Positions 21,448 to 36,070 of a stretch of 64,000 nucleotides of DNA are shown in pieces (position 1 is the first letter of the stretch; every line of letters starts with the position of its first letter). Made by a program: the position numbers and the translations under genes. The notes beneath the pieces were generated by a model. The model had not been told where the DNA came from, made no database searches, and saw nothing but the letters and a program-made list of their open reading frames with translations. The DNA lies in NCBI GenBank assembly GCA_963971425.1, contig OZ020520.1, positions 27,621,535 to 27,685,534 on the forward strand. Reading direction: 5' to 3'. The stretch is from Bryoerythrophyllum caledonicum. Taxonomy: Eukaryota; Streptophyta; Bryopsida; Pottiales; Pottiaceae.

Positions 21448-23393
21448 GTGTTCAGTGTTGGAAAGCACGGGTCGGGTAGGACTCTCGGCCATCACAGCGC
21501 AAGCCAGCGCTTTTTGCAGCCTAGTTTGTGGTGCTCCTACTCGGAATCACCACATGCTCACCTCATAAAAGGATCCATTTCCACCCAGCTAGATTCACTT
21601 ACTAGCGCAGCAGCGCGGATATGCTTGTGGTGTATATGCCATGCTCACAGCCTCACCTTCCTCGAGATCTAGCTGCATGCCTGCCTGCTTGCTTCTTCCG
21701 TAGACGCGCGTGCGACGTGACTATTGATTGCAGCTAGTTGTATCAAACCTGCTTCTTCACGTGATCTCCTTTGGGTTTATATTTGGGTCTGTCTGTGGCG
21801 TCGATTTTAGGGCGGAAGTTTTGAGGTTGCGGAGGTCTATTTTCTGTTCGTTTGGTTTTGGTGAGAGCTGGTCGCTAGAGCATTTCGGTAACGTTGGTCG
21901 AGAAAGAAGATAGCGGCGTTGTGCAGAAAGAAGGACGTGGATGTGTGCCGTGTTGTCTCGGTACAGAGCTGTGGGAGAGTCGGCGCCAAAGCGGAAGTTG
22001 AAGTACGAGTATGCTGGTCGGTTGTAGGTGCAGAAGGCTGCGACTGCAATTTTACGTGCACAAAGCTGCAACCTTGTGTGTGCTGCGACCTAGACTCCTT
22101 GTGTGTGTGTGAGATGTTTTTTTGTTCTTGTTCTTTTTCCTCCATTGTGTTGAGCTCAATATTTTAGTCAAGTAAGGCCCAAAGAATTTTGAATTTGGCC
22201 TTTGCATCATTGCATGTAAAAGTTATGGATGTTCGAACTTGACCTTGCCTAATGCCCTACTGCAGTAGATTTCTAAGGGCTGGAGCAGAAGTATGATGCA
22301 TGCAACATCATAGTTGAGTAGGAAATTAAAAATTAAAAAGGTTAAACTCAAAAAACTTGCAATTCCGACGTGGGGTGAAGGAGTTATGAATTAACGAATT
22401 TTGGGTTAATTTTTTAAGTTTTTTTTAAAAATAAAATAAAAAATAATAATAATGTAAAATAAAATGTAAAAATAATAAAAAATAAAAAAGTATTTACCTT
22501 TCGGGTTACTTAAAGTGTGCATGGTAAAAACTAATTATTTAATAGGTAAGATTAATTAACACTTAATTTCGATGGGGTAAAATATTTTGGTCTAGTAAGT
22601 AATTAATTCAAGGGGTTAAACTGAATTTATTTATTTAGGTAAAAATAATTAGGGTTGAGTCAAAATTGAATAGTAAGAATCTGAACTTAGTGAAAAATAA
22701 AAGTGAAGGGTTAGCACATGGCGTGGATAAGAACTCAACCATAGGACCTTGGGAATTGAAGATTAATTTCTATAGGAGGTTAGTTTTTGGGTTCACAGTA
22801 CGCACGTTGCATTCCCTCCTGCCATCTGCCCGATTGTTGATTGTGGATAGATCTAGATGTTAAAGATCAATGTCTTGTCTTGTTGGCAGGTACTTGCACC
22901 GAAGCTTTCTGCAGAGTTTCTTGGAGGGTGTTATTCATGTATACTTACCATATGACTGAACCTTATCTTGCACTTTTAAGAAGACTCCTCTTTTTGCTTG
23001 ATCATGAAACATAAACTATTTCTAGTAAGGATGTCAAAGCTATTTTCTTGCTATTAGTGCAAAGGAAATGCAACCTTCTAGAGAGGAGTCTGCGATGAAG
23101 AACAATCTTACTTCTAGGCTGTCATTGTGCTAAATTGTAGTGTACTCTACGGAAATGTGTAGGTAGTGCTGTGGTTCTTTGTATAGCCTCGAAGCGGGAG
23201 TTAACAGACAATATGTGAACGCTCCTGCGACCTCCACAAAAGGTGGTGATCTCCACGAGCACAAGGTTGTCATGCATTCTTTAGAGAAAATCCAGAGGTA
23301 TGGCAATTAAGGGGGCTTGCAGCAGCAATACAATTCTATGTTGTGCTTTTAGATTTTCTAAGCTAGGCTACGTTGATGAGAGCTTTTCATCTG

Positions 23394-23625
23394 ATGGTGA
23401 TCATTTTTGAAGTGTTCAAGTTCTAAATGCCATCAAACAGTCACGAACTAAATATTTGACGTTGGCAATGGTGATCAGTTTTGAAGTGTTGTTTTAAATG
23501 CCATTGAACAGTCACAAACTAAATATTTGTCATTGGCAATGGTGATCAGTTTTGAAGTGTTGTTCTAAATGCCTTCGAACAATCACGGACTAAATATTTG
23601 ACATTGGCAATGGTGAAGCATATGA
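23394..23625 (+). repeat. About 71-bp minisatellite, three copies plus partial
   Basis: TTGGCAATGGTGATCAGTTT occurs at 23462 and 23533 and the third copy starts at 23604, exactly 71 bp apart; a diverged first copy starts near 23394 (74-bp step). Each unit includes TCTAAATGCC, CAGTCAC and CTAAATATTTG. Confidence 0.85.
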
Positions 23626-26600
23626 AGTATGCCTTATCAAACTTCAGATATGCTAGGCGTGATTTCACGATCATGAGTGGTATGAACAAGGTTGTCACTA
23701 AGTGGCTCCCAAGCGTCATTAACTGCTTACGGTCCATGGTGTGAACGAGAATTTAGGTAATCGATTCCAACACATCAAAGACTTCCAGTGACTATTGTAG
23801 TGTACTCCTCATCTGCACACATCGGGCATAGTTGCAAAATCACAGCACATCCAACGATGCGGTCTTCCATCATGTCGATAAGAATAAATGTGGTAGAGTG
23901 TACTTACGCAACCCAATTTTAACTTAGCTGTTCTTTCATTTTCTGCAGTGGAGAATTAAGTCAACAGTGTTCTTGATTCTTGATTGGACATGCGCTCATG
24001 AGATTTTGAACATGTTTCCTGTGTGCAGGCCATATAAAGCAGATGGGTGCACCTGACCATCAACCTTACAAATCCGGGTTATCAAATATACAAAGTGTTG
24101 TGTGAGTTTATGGTACGGAGTTGGTCTAGGCACCCTCTTCGACAAATCTCCCGACACACATTCGGATGGATGTTTGAACCGCTCACCACACTGGCCACCT
24201 CAATAGTGAGTTGCACATTTGTATCATTACTTTAGTGGAGCGTATATTACGCATATAGAAGAGGAGCAGGAGGGCTTGAGTTCTTAAATGGTTGAGTTTT
24301 GTATTGAGAGGGTTCTCGCTGAAACGGAGATGGGGTTTTGGCTAGGCGAGAGTTTAAGCTAGGACGGCACATATTGAGTTTAAGCTAGGACGGCACATAT
24401 CCTCGGCTCAAAGCTAACCCCACTTTCAATAAATGAAATCCACCACAATGTATGACACAATTATGTAAGTGTATCACATATTCACCACCTAATGATATAA
24501 AGCTTCATCCTTATTAACTAATCCACTTTTGAATACTGGGATCTAAAAATCCCTAGGAAAAGGAATTCTGATCATTATTTTGATGTAAACAATTACTAAA
24601 ATCATCAATGGTATACGTTAAATGATCTGCAAAGTTATCAGATGCTTGTTGTAAATCAAAACACTCAGATTGTGATAAGTTTGAAATATTTGCTTTAACA
24701 ACTTCACTCTTGGTGATTTCGAATAACAGTAAAACAAGCTCATTAAATTGTTTTTTGTAAAAAAAACAAATTTACGTAATCATTTTTTCTTAATCATTCT
24801 CTTATTATTTGACCGCCAACTTTGTTTTCAAAGAACTAAAAACATATCGTCTTAATGAATAACTTTTATCGATTCCTTTATAATAATATTTAATTCATAA
24901 TTAAAATATTATAAATAAATATAAATAAAATATAAACATATACAAAAAAACTTTAACAAATTTTACCTCCACTTCATCTAAACATATATATATTCCTGTT
25001 CGATGAGCCTTGTTTTCTTTTACAATTATTGGATTTTTTTAAGATTATATGAAATAATAGTTAAAAATTGAAATTCTAGTTCAATTTTTTCTGACATTGT
25101 ATCTAATGGACTAAATTTTACCATCAAACAACATATTTTGTTGTTTTATTCCAAATGACAATTTTGCCTTTGTAAATACGAAAAAATTCATGAAGGCATT
25201 TATTCCATTGAATTCCTTGAAAATTCTATTCTACTCAAATTCTTGGCAATGAGAATAAATCGCCTACAAATCAATTTATAAATACATATTTTTTAAACAT
25301 CAATTTGTAAATATTACAAATAAATATAGTTCAATAAGTACAAAAATAAAATAAAATTAAAAATATATACGTAGAAAATCTTTACGTATTTTTAACATTT
25401 TTTTTTTCTTGGCTTTATTTGCATTAGAAGAGTTGTTCAGTTGTCTCTTGTTGACCATTGGTATTATAATGGTGATGATTATAATAAAAATAATTATTTC
25501 AATAGCTATTATGGAATTAAAAAGTATTGAATAAATAAAACAATGACTTACAATCTAGTGAGATATACATAATATAACTTTTGTCAATTAACAATGAAAC
25601 TACTTTTGTAGAACTTCACTTTTTGCACTCATATCTACCACACGCGTACCGGGTCAATAATAATTAGTAGTGAAACAAAGTAAAAATCTTAGACAGTGTC
25701 TAGACATCATCCGCCTGCCCAAAAAAAAAATGATTATAATAATCTCGTTGAAATACTCTAAATTATTTTTTAAAACCATGTCTCCATTTGCTTTAAATTC
25801 ATCTTAATATCAAATCAAAACATCATATACTATAATTTAAAATATATTGACAAGAAAAAATACAATCCAAACATAAAGTAGAAGACCTTTGAAAGCTTGA
25901 TTATAAGACTCCTAATTATGCTTTAAATACCTTCAATAATATTATAAATTCTTTTATATTAGAGCACATTTTTTTTTTCATGTTATGATATAATTTAAAT
26001 TTAAATTTTGCTTATAAAATTTATGAAATTTGAAGTAATGGCTTAAATTATTGTTTGAAATTTGAAATTGATTTTTTTGTTTGACCAACTTTATTGAACA
26101 GATTCTCAACTTTTGTTAAATTATTTTATCACTTATACTAAATAAAAATTTAGTTATAATCTTAAATTACAATATGTTAGTTGAGTTTTTCATTAAATAT
26201 GGATTCATTTCTAAGATAAAATATTAAGTCGACGCTTGGAAATGATGTTTGAATTTGTTTCATGATAAGGAGTTCGATTTTAACGTTTCAAAGGTTAAAA
26301 ACGTTTTTGGAAGATGCATAGAATTGTTCGATGAAATAAATTTCATGAGAATGACGGATTTATTTTTGAAGCTGAAAAGGAGACTTACAAAATTATTGAA
26401 GAACCATTAGAGCTCATCGAATGCGTTGAGAATTGCGTCACACTTTTTAAGCATTTTATAATCTCAAATGAGTTGTGTGGAAAATTGTATAAATTGCACT
26501 GGAATTGATGGTTAAAGTCTTGAAATCCAAAGTGAATGATTAAGACAAGCCTTAAGAATGGTGATGTATGACATGAAAAATCGAAGGTACTATAGTTGGA

Positions 26601-26635
26601 AATAACTGTCTTTTTTTTATTTGCACCAAGAAGCA

Positions 26636-28205
26636 AAATATTATCTTCAATAATCCCCTTTGTAATCTCTTTGCCATTCGAGCATTGATATCCCTCAACT
26701 GATTTTCTTGCCTTTCTTTTCTAATAAATTTGCTTTTAATTTTAAACTCTCTAATTGCTCTTTCGCTATGGAAATAAATAACAATTATTCTTTGGTGACC
26801 TGGGAATAATTTTTTTTAAAAACTTAAAGCAATATTTTCGTAGTTTTTTAGTCGGACATACATTCGTTTTTCATATGTCACAATATATTGTTTTTGTAGA
26901 AACAGTGAGGATTATTTTAGAGGTTTATCGAAAGCTTCTGTAAAATACCAAATTTCAGAAAGAAACTCGTTTTAATGAAGATAGACATAATAGACTTTTG
27001 AAATATTTGTGTAGAAGCGCTTAGAGGTTGCCATGATGCTACCCACCTTAAGTCATCTTCTTTGTGGTAAATGCTTTAAAAATATCAACTTTTACATAAA
27101 CAAATTTACAAGATAATTGGCAAAAACATTTAAGCATGTTTGCTTGGAGACTCTGCATATCTTCTATGCGTGAAATTATTGAAATGTTATCATAATTTTA
27201 AAAGCGGAGATTCAAAAAAAGATGAAGTTAGATAAGAAGTGGAGAACTAAATCTTAAATCTTACATCCGAAACTCCAAACCCCAAATCGTCTATCTCGGT
27301 TGAACTCAACACCTTGGACATGGTCCAGAACGTTTAAATAGCCTCCAACCAGAAGGTGATCCGGCCAGGCCTCAAGAACCGCCACATGAAGAACTTGACA
27401 AATAATTATTTACACTACTAATTGCGCCTAAATTTAAAAACCGAAGACTTCTGTAAAAAAGTCAATCCCCAAGTGGCGAAATTATCTTTGACATAAGAAG
27501 AATAATAAGGCATTTTCGAAGCAAGAAACATAAAAATTGTGCCGCTCCTACGTTTATAAAAAATTCGATATTCATGTAAATAAAAGAAAGTCGAATTCTG
27601 ATTGTCACTTTCAATTGCAACAAACAAAGTAAATTAATAAATTAACTCAAAATTTGAACATAAATAATATAATTTAAAATTCAAAGGGAAGCAAACAAAT
27701 TAAAATCAATAATCATTTACTTTCGTTTAATCAAATCACAAATAAAAAAATCAACATGACTTTTGTTCACATGAAAATAAGCGTTATAATTTTTTATGAT
27801 TAATGTAGTTGTAGAAACAAAATTTTTAATTCAAGCATCTGAATTGAGAATATTTAGATCTTCTTTCTAGGTATTTCACCCATGAAAGTAAACATCTAGA
27901 TCAACCTTCTGAGTCTTCATTGACATATGCGTTTTTAACTAAATTCATCTCATTTTGGACTCTATCAACATATTTGCAAAATAATTAATTATCAACAATT
28001 AAATATGTCACCTTACACATTATGAAACAATAAAAATAAATTACCATTTTCGATATTGTCCTTTGAGATCTCTCCGCCATTCAAGTATTGTTATATTTCA
28101 TCTGATTTTCTTGCCATTCTTTCCCAACAAACTTGCTTTTGATTTTGAACTCTCAAATTGCTCTATCGTTGTGGAATCAAATAACAATAATCTTTAGATA
28201 CTAAA
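26636..28205 (+). repeat. Pair of dispersed direct repeats (26636-26800 and 28037-28205)
   Basis: Shared blocks in the same order include TCTCT-GCCATTC, CTGATTTTCTTGCC, AAACT/TTTGCTTTT, TTGAACTCTC-AATTGCTCT and GAAT/AAATAACAAT. The copies are diverged, suggesting an old interspersed element or duplication about 1.4 kb apart. Confidence 0.6.
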
Positions 28206-30004
28206 GATAGATTTTTTTAACAAAAACTATAGATGAAGTAATATCTCTACAATTTTTTGAACAAAGTATATTTTTGTTTTACTATATCTCACGATATAGC
28301 AAATGACTTGATGTAGAGTTAATCAATTTTTATTCACAAGTTCGGCATGTCCTCCTAAAAAAAAAAAAAATCACATTAATTTAAGAACATATCATTTAGA
28401 TGCCATAGAGCAAGCTTGGAAGCACCAGAATTACAAGATTCACAGCATTATAAGGTTACCAAATAATAACGATTTTTTTTTATAAAAACGTGCATTCAAC
28501 AATTAGGATATAGGCCGTTGAGGACTACACTGAAATAAACAACTCATACCCTCTCACGAATGCACTGCATTTACATTCCCTTAATCTATATGCGTACACA
28601 AGCAATCGGTGGATGCATAAGAACAACCGATGATAACGTAGCAATAACAAGTACACGCATTCGGGCAACAAATAGATCTTCATTAGAGCAGCTGAGATTT
28701 ATTACGGTGAATGTATGCCTAGCACACATCTTAACAAGCCTATGATATACGAATTTTTTAAAAAAAAATTAATCATTAATAATACTCTAAACATTTACAT
28801 TGAATAAGTACAACTTCTTATAAACCCAAAATTCTAGATCAGCATAACTTATTATCTGTAAATATCTACAAAATATGCAACATATCAACGAATTTGTCTT
28901 TAAAGAATACACAATATATATATCATGCACGATCACATTGGAATGAAATTGACAAAATTATAAAACCTCAGGATTTGACGTAGGGAAAATAACCGCCAAT
29001 GAAAATTTTCCGTAGTTTTTTTTTACGGAGTTATAAAATATTTAGTATTATAAGCACAATCAAGAGTCTTGTAATCAAGTATGTAAAGGTCTTGTGCTTT
29101 ATGCTAAGATTATTTTTTTGTCATTATATTTTAAATTATAGTATATGATGTTTTAATGTGACATCAAATTCATTTTGCTGAACTTCATTTCACTTCACGA
29201 CCACAATTGAATATTTTCCTTCTAATCTCTTCTATGATAGTACATTTTTGAATTTTTCGAAAAGAATATCATCAAAGGTAAGAATTGCAATAATATTATC
29301 ATTCAATGTATAATATATTGAAGTTTTCAATGTATTTGAAGCATTGTACAGCTTCATCCAAATTGAAATTTAAGATTTCCTCTTCACTCAATTTATATTG
29401 CGACTGAATTTCAAAAAATTTCCATTCACTTATAAATACTAACCCCTTGTGCCTTAAAGTTTTTAATCATACAAAACTCCACAAGCGGCTCCTTATATAT
29501 GATAATATCACAATTTTAATTGTAACAAGGCACTTGTACAAACTTTTCACAATAATCAAACTCACCATGATCCTATGAAAGTCCTAGCTCTAATTGTTGA
29601 TTCTTGTGTCTTTTTACTCCATACTGCTAGTGAAGATTGATTAAATCATTAGAAGCGGAACAAGAAATCTTGCACCAATGTCTTTTGTCATCCTTGTACA
29701 GAATAAACTTTCCAGGTCGAATCTCAACAGTTCGTTGAACAAAGTACTGTAAATAAAATTATTTCAAACCTAAGGTGAGAAATACATTAAATTTCTTAAG
29801 TACCTTGATGTGTGAGGTACTACTATAATGCCTATCTAACAAGGCTGGGGTTTGACAAAATACATTTCAAAGCCCACAAATATATTTTACATTCTTCATT
29901 TTGGCCCCTGAATTCAACAATTTCTAAAAATTTATGTAGAATCTTAAATTTATTATAATTATATATTATTGCATAAAATATATTTAATTTTTTTTATATA
30001 AGTC

Positions 30005-30445
30005 ATTCCTAATACCAGTCATGTTGCTGTGAGCTTCCATGTGGAATAAACACAACCACATCAAAGTATAAACGAGTATATTCAATACACCAAAGACCCC
30101 CTCAAGAATGATAAGAATACAAAACATTCACAATAATCTTAAAGAATCCACAGTTATCATAAGATTCACATAAAAATCCATGGATAATCTATATACAATA
30201 ATAGAGTAAATAATGACAAAAACTATATACTTTTGCACAAAATATATTCAAATGAAATTATATAAATTATTCTTAGTATCACTCATGTTTCCATGGGCTC
30301 TTATATGGAACAAACACAACCATATGAAAATGTAATCGAGTATATTCAACATATAATAGAGCCTCTCAAGAATGATAAAAATGCAAAACATCCATGGCAT
30401 TCGTGAGAAGCTCATGGTTACCATAAGATCTACATAAAAAAACCA
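30005..30445 (+). repeat. Old tandem duplication of about 245 bp
   Basis: 30005-30195 and 30250-30445 share GGAATAAACACAACCACAT, CGAGTATATTCAA, CTCAAGAATGATAA and CATAAGAT-CACATAAAAA in the same order with moderate divergence. Confidence 0.65.
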
Positions 30446-30794
30446 TGTTGAACTCATAAAAATTAATATAGTAGATAGTGAATTAAAGTAAGAAAGAAGT
30501 TCATGGATAATAACAATGTAAGTAAGAGATCAATGCAGCTTAAGAAGTCTTTAATCACTTCAAATGAACGTATCAACTTCTTTTGTAAAATTTCAATAAC
30601 CACACAATACTCTCTTTGCCACCATTTTGCCCAATTCTAAGAAACCTCCAATCCATGGTTACTAATCTGACGTCCTCAGTTGTCTGAGAGCGTCCTAAGA
30701 TGTCGTCCAGACGATGACCTCTCGACGTTTCGTCCGCGGAATAAAAATCAATTACCCAACATGTTGGTAATTTTACTGAACCGTTAGATTCTCC

Positions 30795-31130
30795 ACGCGG
30801 CCGCATCACAGCCGTGAAATATCGGTCGGCCGTCCGATCGGTCGAAAGCGTTCACTTGATCGGACGACCGTCCGGCCATCTGCCTGATTAGACAGCAAGC
30901 GGGTTGACCCGACGGCTGCAATTCGATCGCACGGCGTGGGACGGTCATTTGATCGGTTGAATGGCCCGCCCACCGTATGATCGGGCGGCCGTTCGATCGA
31001 GCATCAAACGAAATGGCCGTCCAATTGGCCGTCCGATGGGGCGGACGATCGGCAGACGGCCCGGCGGTCGTCCGATCGGGCGGCCGATTAGTAGACGGTT
31101 TACCGGCTGTCCAATCGGACGGTGTGAGCA
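30795..31130. repeat. CpG-dense cluster of GGCCGTCCGATCGG-like motifs
   Basis: At least a dozen variants of CGTCCGATCGG, GGCGGCCG and CGGACGACC in both orientations lie within about 340 bp, in otherwise AT-rich DNA. Because the motif is partly palindromic, frames are open on both strands. Related motifs occur at 43885-43940, 46690-46805 and 50165-50380. No gene start or TATA box is evident here. Confidence 0.75.
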
Positions 31131-32670
31131 CAAATGTACTCACGAGGTTGTAAGTGTATAATCCAAGGTTTCTCTCGTACAATTCTTGTGAGCCGCAAAA
31201 ACGGCTCATGGTGATGAATGGACCTCACATCGTGTGCATTAAGGCTATTAAACGGTAAAAAGGGGTTATCCCATTGGTTAGTTCATGGCTTTCGATTGAA
31301 TTGGCCGAATTAGCCTTCCCGTGCACTAAATCTTTAATTGGGAACCATATTATGGTAACCAAAAATTTTAATGGTTAACCAAAAAATAAATAAATAAATA
31401 GACAAAAAGGAAAAAAATAAAGAAAAAAACCGGGCAAAACAAAAAAAAAACATCGGGAAATGAAGAAAAGAGAAAGAATGAGGACAAGAGGGAAGAAAGG
31501 AGAAGGAGATTTTAAGAGCCCTAAAAGAAAGGTGGAAAAAATAGTTAAAGAGGCCAAAAGGCTTGGGCAAAACCCTCACCATCACTTGGCAAAGTAGCCA
31601 CAACCCAAATCAAGGGAAATTCAAGTTATGCTAATTAGGTAGTTTTTGCATTTATGAAATTCTATTAAGAACTCACTTATTGGAGATCATGCACACCCAT
31701 GTGGCATGGAGTCAATGTTTAGATTTAGATATTCCTTGGTAAGTGGGACACCCACTCTTGATAAAAACAAGGAAGGCACGGAATTAGTAGATATAGGTTT
31801 AATAGGCTTTCTAAGAATGAAGCCATTAATGGAAGAAGGCCAAAGGCGGCAGGCAACTTCTTTAGGAACTCAAGGAGAACAATTGGCTACGGGGTTACCC
31901 CTGGAGAGGTGGCATTCAGTTAGGAGTGTGGGGAGTGTAGACAGAGTGCGAGGAGAGAAACACGGGACTGAGAGCCGGAAGCCCCGGCCACTAGAAGTGC
32001 AAGTAACACGAAGAAGAGGATCACGAAGAAGAGGACCAGCATACAAAGAAGAGGATCACGAAGAAGAGGACCAGCATACGAAAAAGAGGATCGCGAAGAA
32101 GAAGACCAGCATTCAAAGAAGAGGATCCCGAACAAGAGGACCAGAAGACGAAGAAGAAGATCACGAAGAAAAGGACCAGCACACGAAGAAGAGGATCGCG
32201 GAGAAGAGGACCAGCATACGAAGAAGAGGATCACGAAGAAGAGGACCAGCATACGAAAAAGAGGATCGCGAAGAAGAAGACCAGCATACGAAGAACAGGA
32301 TCCCGAAGAAGAGGACCAGCAGACGAAAAAGATGATCACGAAGAAGAGGACCAGCACACGGAGGAGAGGATCGCGAAGAAGAGGACCAACAAACGAAGAA
32401 CAGGACCAGCATACGATGAAGAGGATCACGAACAAGAGGACCACCATACGAAGAAGAGGATGGCGGAGAAGAGGACCAGCATACGAAGAAGAGGATCACT
32501 AAGAAGAGGACCAGCACACGAAGAAGAGGATCACGAAGAAGAGGACCAGCATATGAAGAAGAGGATCACGAACAAGACGACCAGCATACGAAAAAAAGGA
32601 TCGCGAAGAAGAAGACCAGCATACAAAGAAGAGGATCCCGAAGAAGAGGACCAGCAGACGAAAAAGAGGA

Positions 32671-35600
32671 TCACGAAGAAAAGGACCAGCACACGAAGAA
32701 GAGGATCGCGGAGAAGAGGACTAGCATACGAAAAAGAGGATCACGAAGAAGAGGACCAGCACACGAAGGAGAGGATCGCGAAGAAGAGGACCAGCAAACG
32801 AAGAACAGGACCAGCATACGATAAAGAGGATCACGAAGAAGAGGACCAGCATACGAAGAAGAGGATCGCGGAGAAGAGGACCAACATACGAAAAAGAGGA
32901 TCACTAAGAAGAGGACCAGCAGACGAAGAAGAGGATCACGAAGAAGAGGACCAGCATAGGAAGAAGAGGATCACGAAGAAGAGGACCAGCATACGAAAAA
33001 GAGGATCGCGAAGAAGAAGACCAGCATACAAAGAAGAGGATCCCGAAGAAGAGGACCAGCAGACGAAAAAGAAGATCACGAAGAAAAGGACCAGCACACG
33101 AAGAAGAGGATCGCGGAGAAGAGGACTAGCATACGAAAAAGAGGATCACGAAGAAGAGGATCAGCACACGAAGGAGAGGATCGCGGAGAAGACGACCAGC
33201 ATACGAAGAAGAGGACCACGAAGAAGAGGACCGGCAGACGAAGAAGAGGATCACAAATAAGGGACCAACACACGAAGAAGAGGATCGCGGAGAAGGAGAC
33301 CAGCATACGAACAAGAGGATCACGAAGAACAGGACCAGCACACTAAGAAGAGGATCGCGAAGAAGACAACCAGCATACGAAGAAGAAGATCACGAAAAAG
33401 AAAACCAGCATACGAAGAAGAGGATCGCAAAGAAGAAGACTAGCATACGAGGAAGAGGATCACGAAGAAGAGGACCAACACACAAAGAAGACGATCACGA
33501 AGAAGAGGACCAGTACACGAAGAAGAGGACTAGCATACGATGAAGAGGATCACGAAGAAGAGGACCAGCACACGAAGAAGAGGATCACGAAGAAGAGGAC
33601 CAGCACACAAAGAAGAGGATCGCGGAGAAGAGGACTAGCATACGAAAAAGAGGATCACGAAGAAGAGGATCAGCACACGAAGGAGAGGATCGCGGAGAAG
33701 ACGACCAGCATACGAAGAAGAGGATCACGAAGAAGAGGACCGGCAGACGAAGAAGAGGATCAAAAATAAGGGACCAACACACGAAGAAGAGGATCGCGGA
33801 GAAGGAGACCAGCATACGAACAAGAGGATCACGAAGAACAGGACCAGCACACGAAGAAGAGGATCACGAAGAAGAGGACCAGCACACAAAGAAGAGGATC
33901 ACGAAGAAGAGGACTAGCACACGAGGAAGAGGATCGCGGAGAAGAGGACCAGCATACGAAGAAGAGGATCACGAAGAAACGGACCAACACACGAAGAAGA
34001 GGATCGCGAAGAACCGGACCAGCATACGAAGAAGAGGATCACGAAGAAGAGGACCAGCAGACGAAGACGAGGATCACGAAGAAAAGGACCAGCACACGAA
34101 GAATAGGATCGTGGGAAGAGGATCAACATACGAAAAAGAGGATCACGAAGAAGACGACCAACACACGAAGAAGAGGATCGCGGAGAATACGACCAGCATA
34201 CGAAGAAGAGGATCACGAAGAAGAGGACCGGCAGACGAAGAAGAGGATCACAAATAAGGGACCAACACACGAAGAAGAGGATCGCGGAGAAGGAGACCAG
34301 CATACGAACAAGAGGATCACGAAGAACAGGACCAGCACACGAAGAAGAGGATCGCGGAGAAGAGGACTAGCATACGAAAAAGAGGATCACGAAGAAGAGG
34401 ACCAACACACGAAGGAGAGGATCGCGGAGAAGACGACCAGCATACGAAGAAGAGGATCACGAAGAAGAGGACCCGCAGACGAAGAAGAGGATCACAAAGA
34501 AGAGGACCAACACACGAAGAAGAGGATCGCGAAGAAGAGGACTAGCATACGAAAAAGAGGATCACGAAGAAGAGGACCAGCACACGAAGGAGAGGATCGC
34601 GAAGAAGAGGACCAGCAAACGAAGAACAGGACCAACATACGATAAAGAGGATCACGAAGAAGAGGACCAGCATACGAAGAAGAGGATCGCGGAGAAGAGG
34701 ACCAACATACGAAAAAGAGGATCACTAAGAAGAGGACCAGCAGACGAAGAAGAGGATCACGAAGAAGAGGACCAGCATAGGAAGAAGAGGATCACGAAGA
34801 AGAGGACCAGCATACGAAAAAGAGGATCGCGAAGAAGAAGACCAGCATACAAAGAAGAGGATCCCGAAGAAGAGGACCAGCAGACGAAAAAGAGGATCAC
34901 GAAGAAAAGGACCAGCACACGAAGAAGAGGATCGCGGAGAAGAGGACTAGCATACGAAAAAGAGGATCACGAAGAAGAGGATCAGCACACGAAGGAGAGG
35001 ATCGCGGAGAAGACGACCAGCATACGAAGAAGAGGACCACGAAGAAGAGGACCGGCAGACGAAGAAGAGGATCACAAATAAGGGACCAACACACGAAGAA
35101 GAGGATCGCGGAGAAGGAGACCAGCATACGAACAAGAAGATCACGAAGAACAGGACCAGCACACTAAGAAGAGGATCGCGAAGAAGACAACCAGCATACG
35201 AAGAAGAAGATCACGAAAAAGAAAACCAGCATACGAAGAAGAGGATCGCAAAGAAGAAGACTAGCATACGAGGAAGAGGATCACGAAGAAGAGGACCAAC
35301 ACACAAAGAAGACGATCACGAAGAAGAGGACCAGTACACGAAGAAGAGGACTAGCATACGATGAAGAGGATCACGAAGAAGAGGACCAGCACACGAAGAA
35401 GAGGATCACGAAGAAGAGGACCAGCACACAAAGAAGAGGATCGCGGAGAAGAGGACTAGCATACGAAAAAGAGGATCACGAAGAAGAGGATCAGCACACG
35501 AAGGAGAGGATCGCGGAGAAGACGACCAGCATACGAAGAAGAGGATCACGAAGAAGAGGACCGGCAGACGAAGAAGAGGATCAAAAATAAGGGACCAACA

Positions 35601-36070
35601 CACGAAGAAGAGGATCGCGGAGAAGGAGACCAGCATACGAACAAGAGGATCACGAAGAACAGGACCAGCACACGAAGAAGAGGATCACGAAGAAGAGGAC
35701 CAGCACACAAAGAAGAGGATCACGAAGAAGAGGACTAGCACACGAGGAAGAGGATCGCGGAGAAGAGGACCAGCATACGAAGAAGAGGATCACGAAGAAA
35801 CGGACCAACACACGAAGAAGAGGATCGCGAAGAACCGGACCAGCATACGAAGAAGAGGATCACGAAGAAGAGGACCAGCAGACGAAGACGAGGATCACGA
35901 AGAAAAGGACCAGCACACGAAGAATAGGATCGTGGGAAGAGGATCAACATACGAAAAAGAGGATCACGAAGAAGACGACCAACACACGAAGAAGAGGATC
36001 GCGGAGAATACGACCAGCATACGAAGAAGAGGATCACGAAGAAGAGGACCGGCAGACGAAGAAGAGGATC
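32671..36070 (+). repeat. Higher-order duplication in the satellite, 1821-bp shift
   Basis: 32671-34250 and 34492-36070 are near-identical, including shared rare variants (GGACCGGCAGACG, AATAAGGGACCAACACACG, GAATAGGATCGTGGG). Frames at 33076/34897, 33126/34947, 33585/35406 and 33914/35735 correspond with a constant offset of 1821 bp, about 52 units. The copies separate after GGATCACAAATAAGG versus GGATCACAAAGAAGA. Confidence 0.85.

Larger units (their letters stand above)
24240..30560. other. AT-rich gene-poor region
   Basis: About 6 kb of AT-rich sequence with homopolymer A and T runs and no frame over 90 codons with a recognisable domain. A 26-bp tandem duplication (AGTTTAAGCTAGGACGGCAC) lies at 24351 and 24377. 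Contents otherwise are old direct duplications listed separately. Confidence 0.6.

Noticed and set aside
22666-22863. Small plus-strand ORF of 65 codons
   Set aside because: No domain, splice context or conservation cue.
30784-31209. Arg/Pro/Gly-rich frames on both strands of the CpG cluster
   Set aside because: Overlapping frames on both strands arise from palindromic CGTCCGATCGG motifs.
32460-33260. A 266-codon Arg/Glu-rich frame resembling an SR-like or nuclear protein
   Set aside because: It is a translation of the 35-bp satellite. Equivalent frames occur throughout the array and on the opposite strand, with no unique start or domain.
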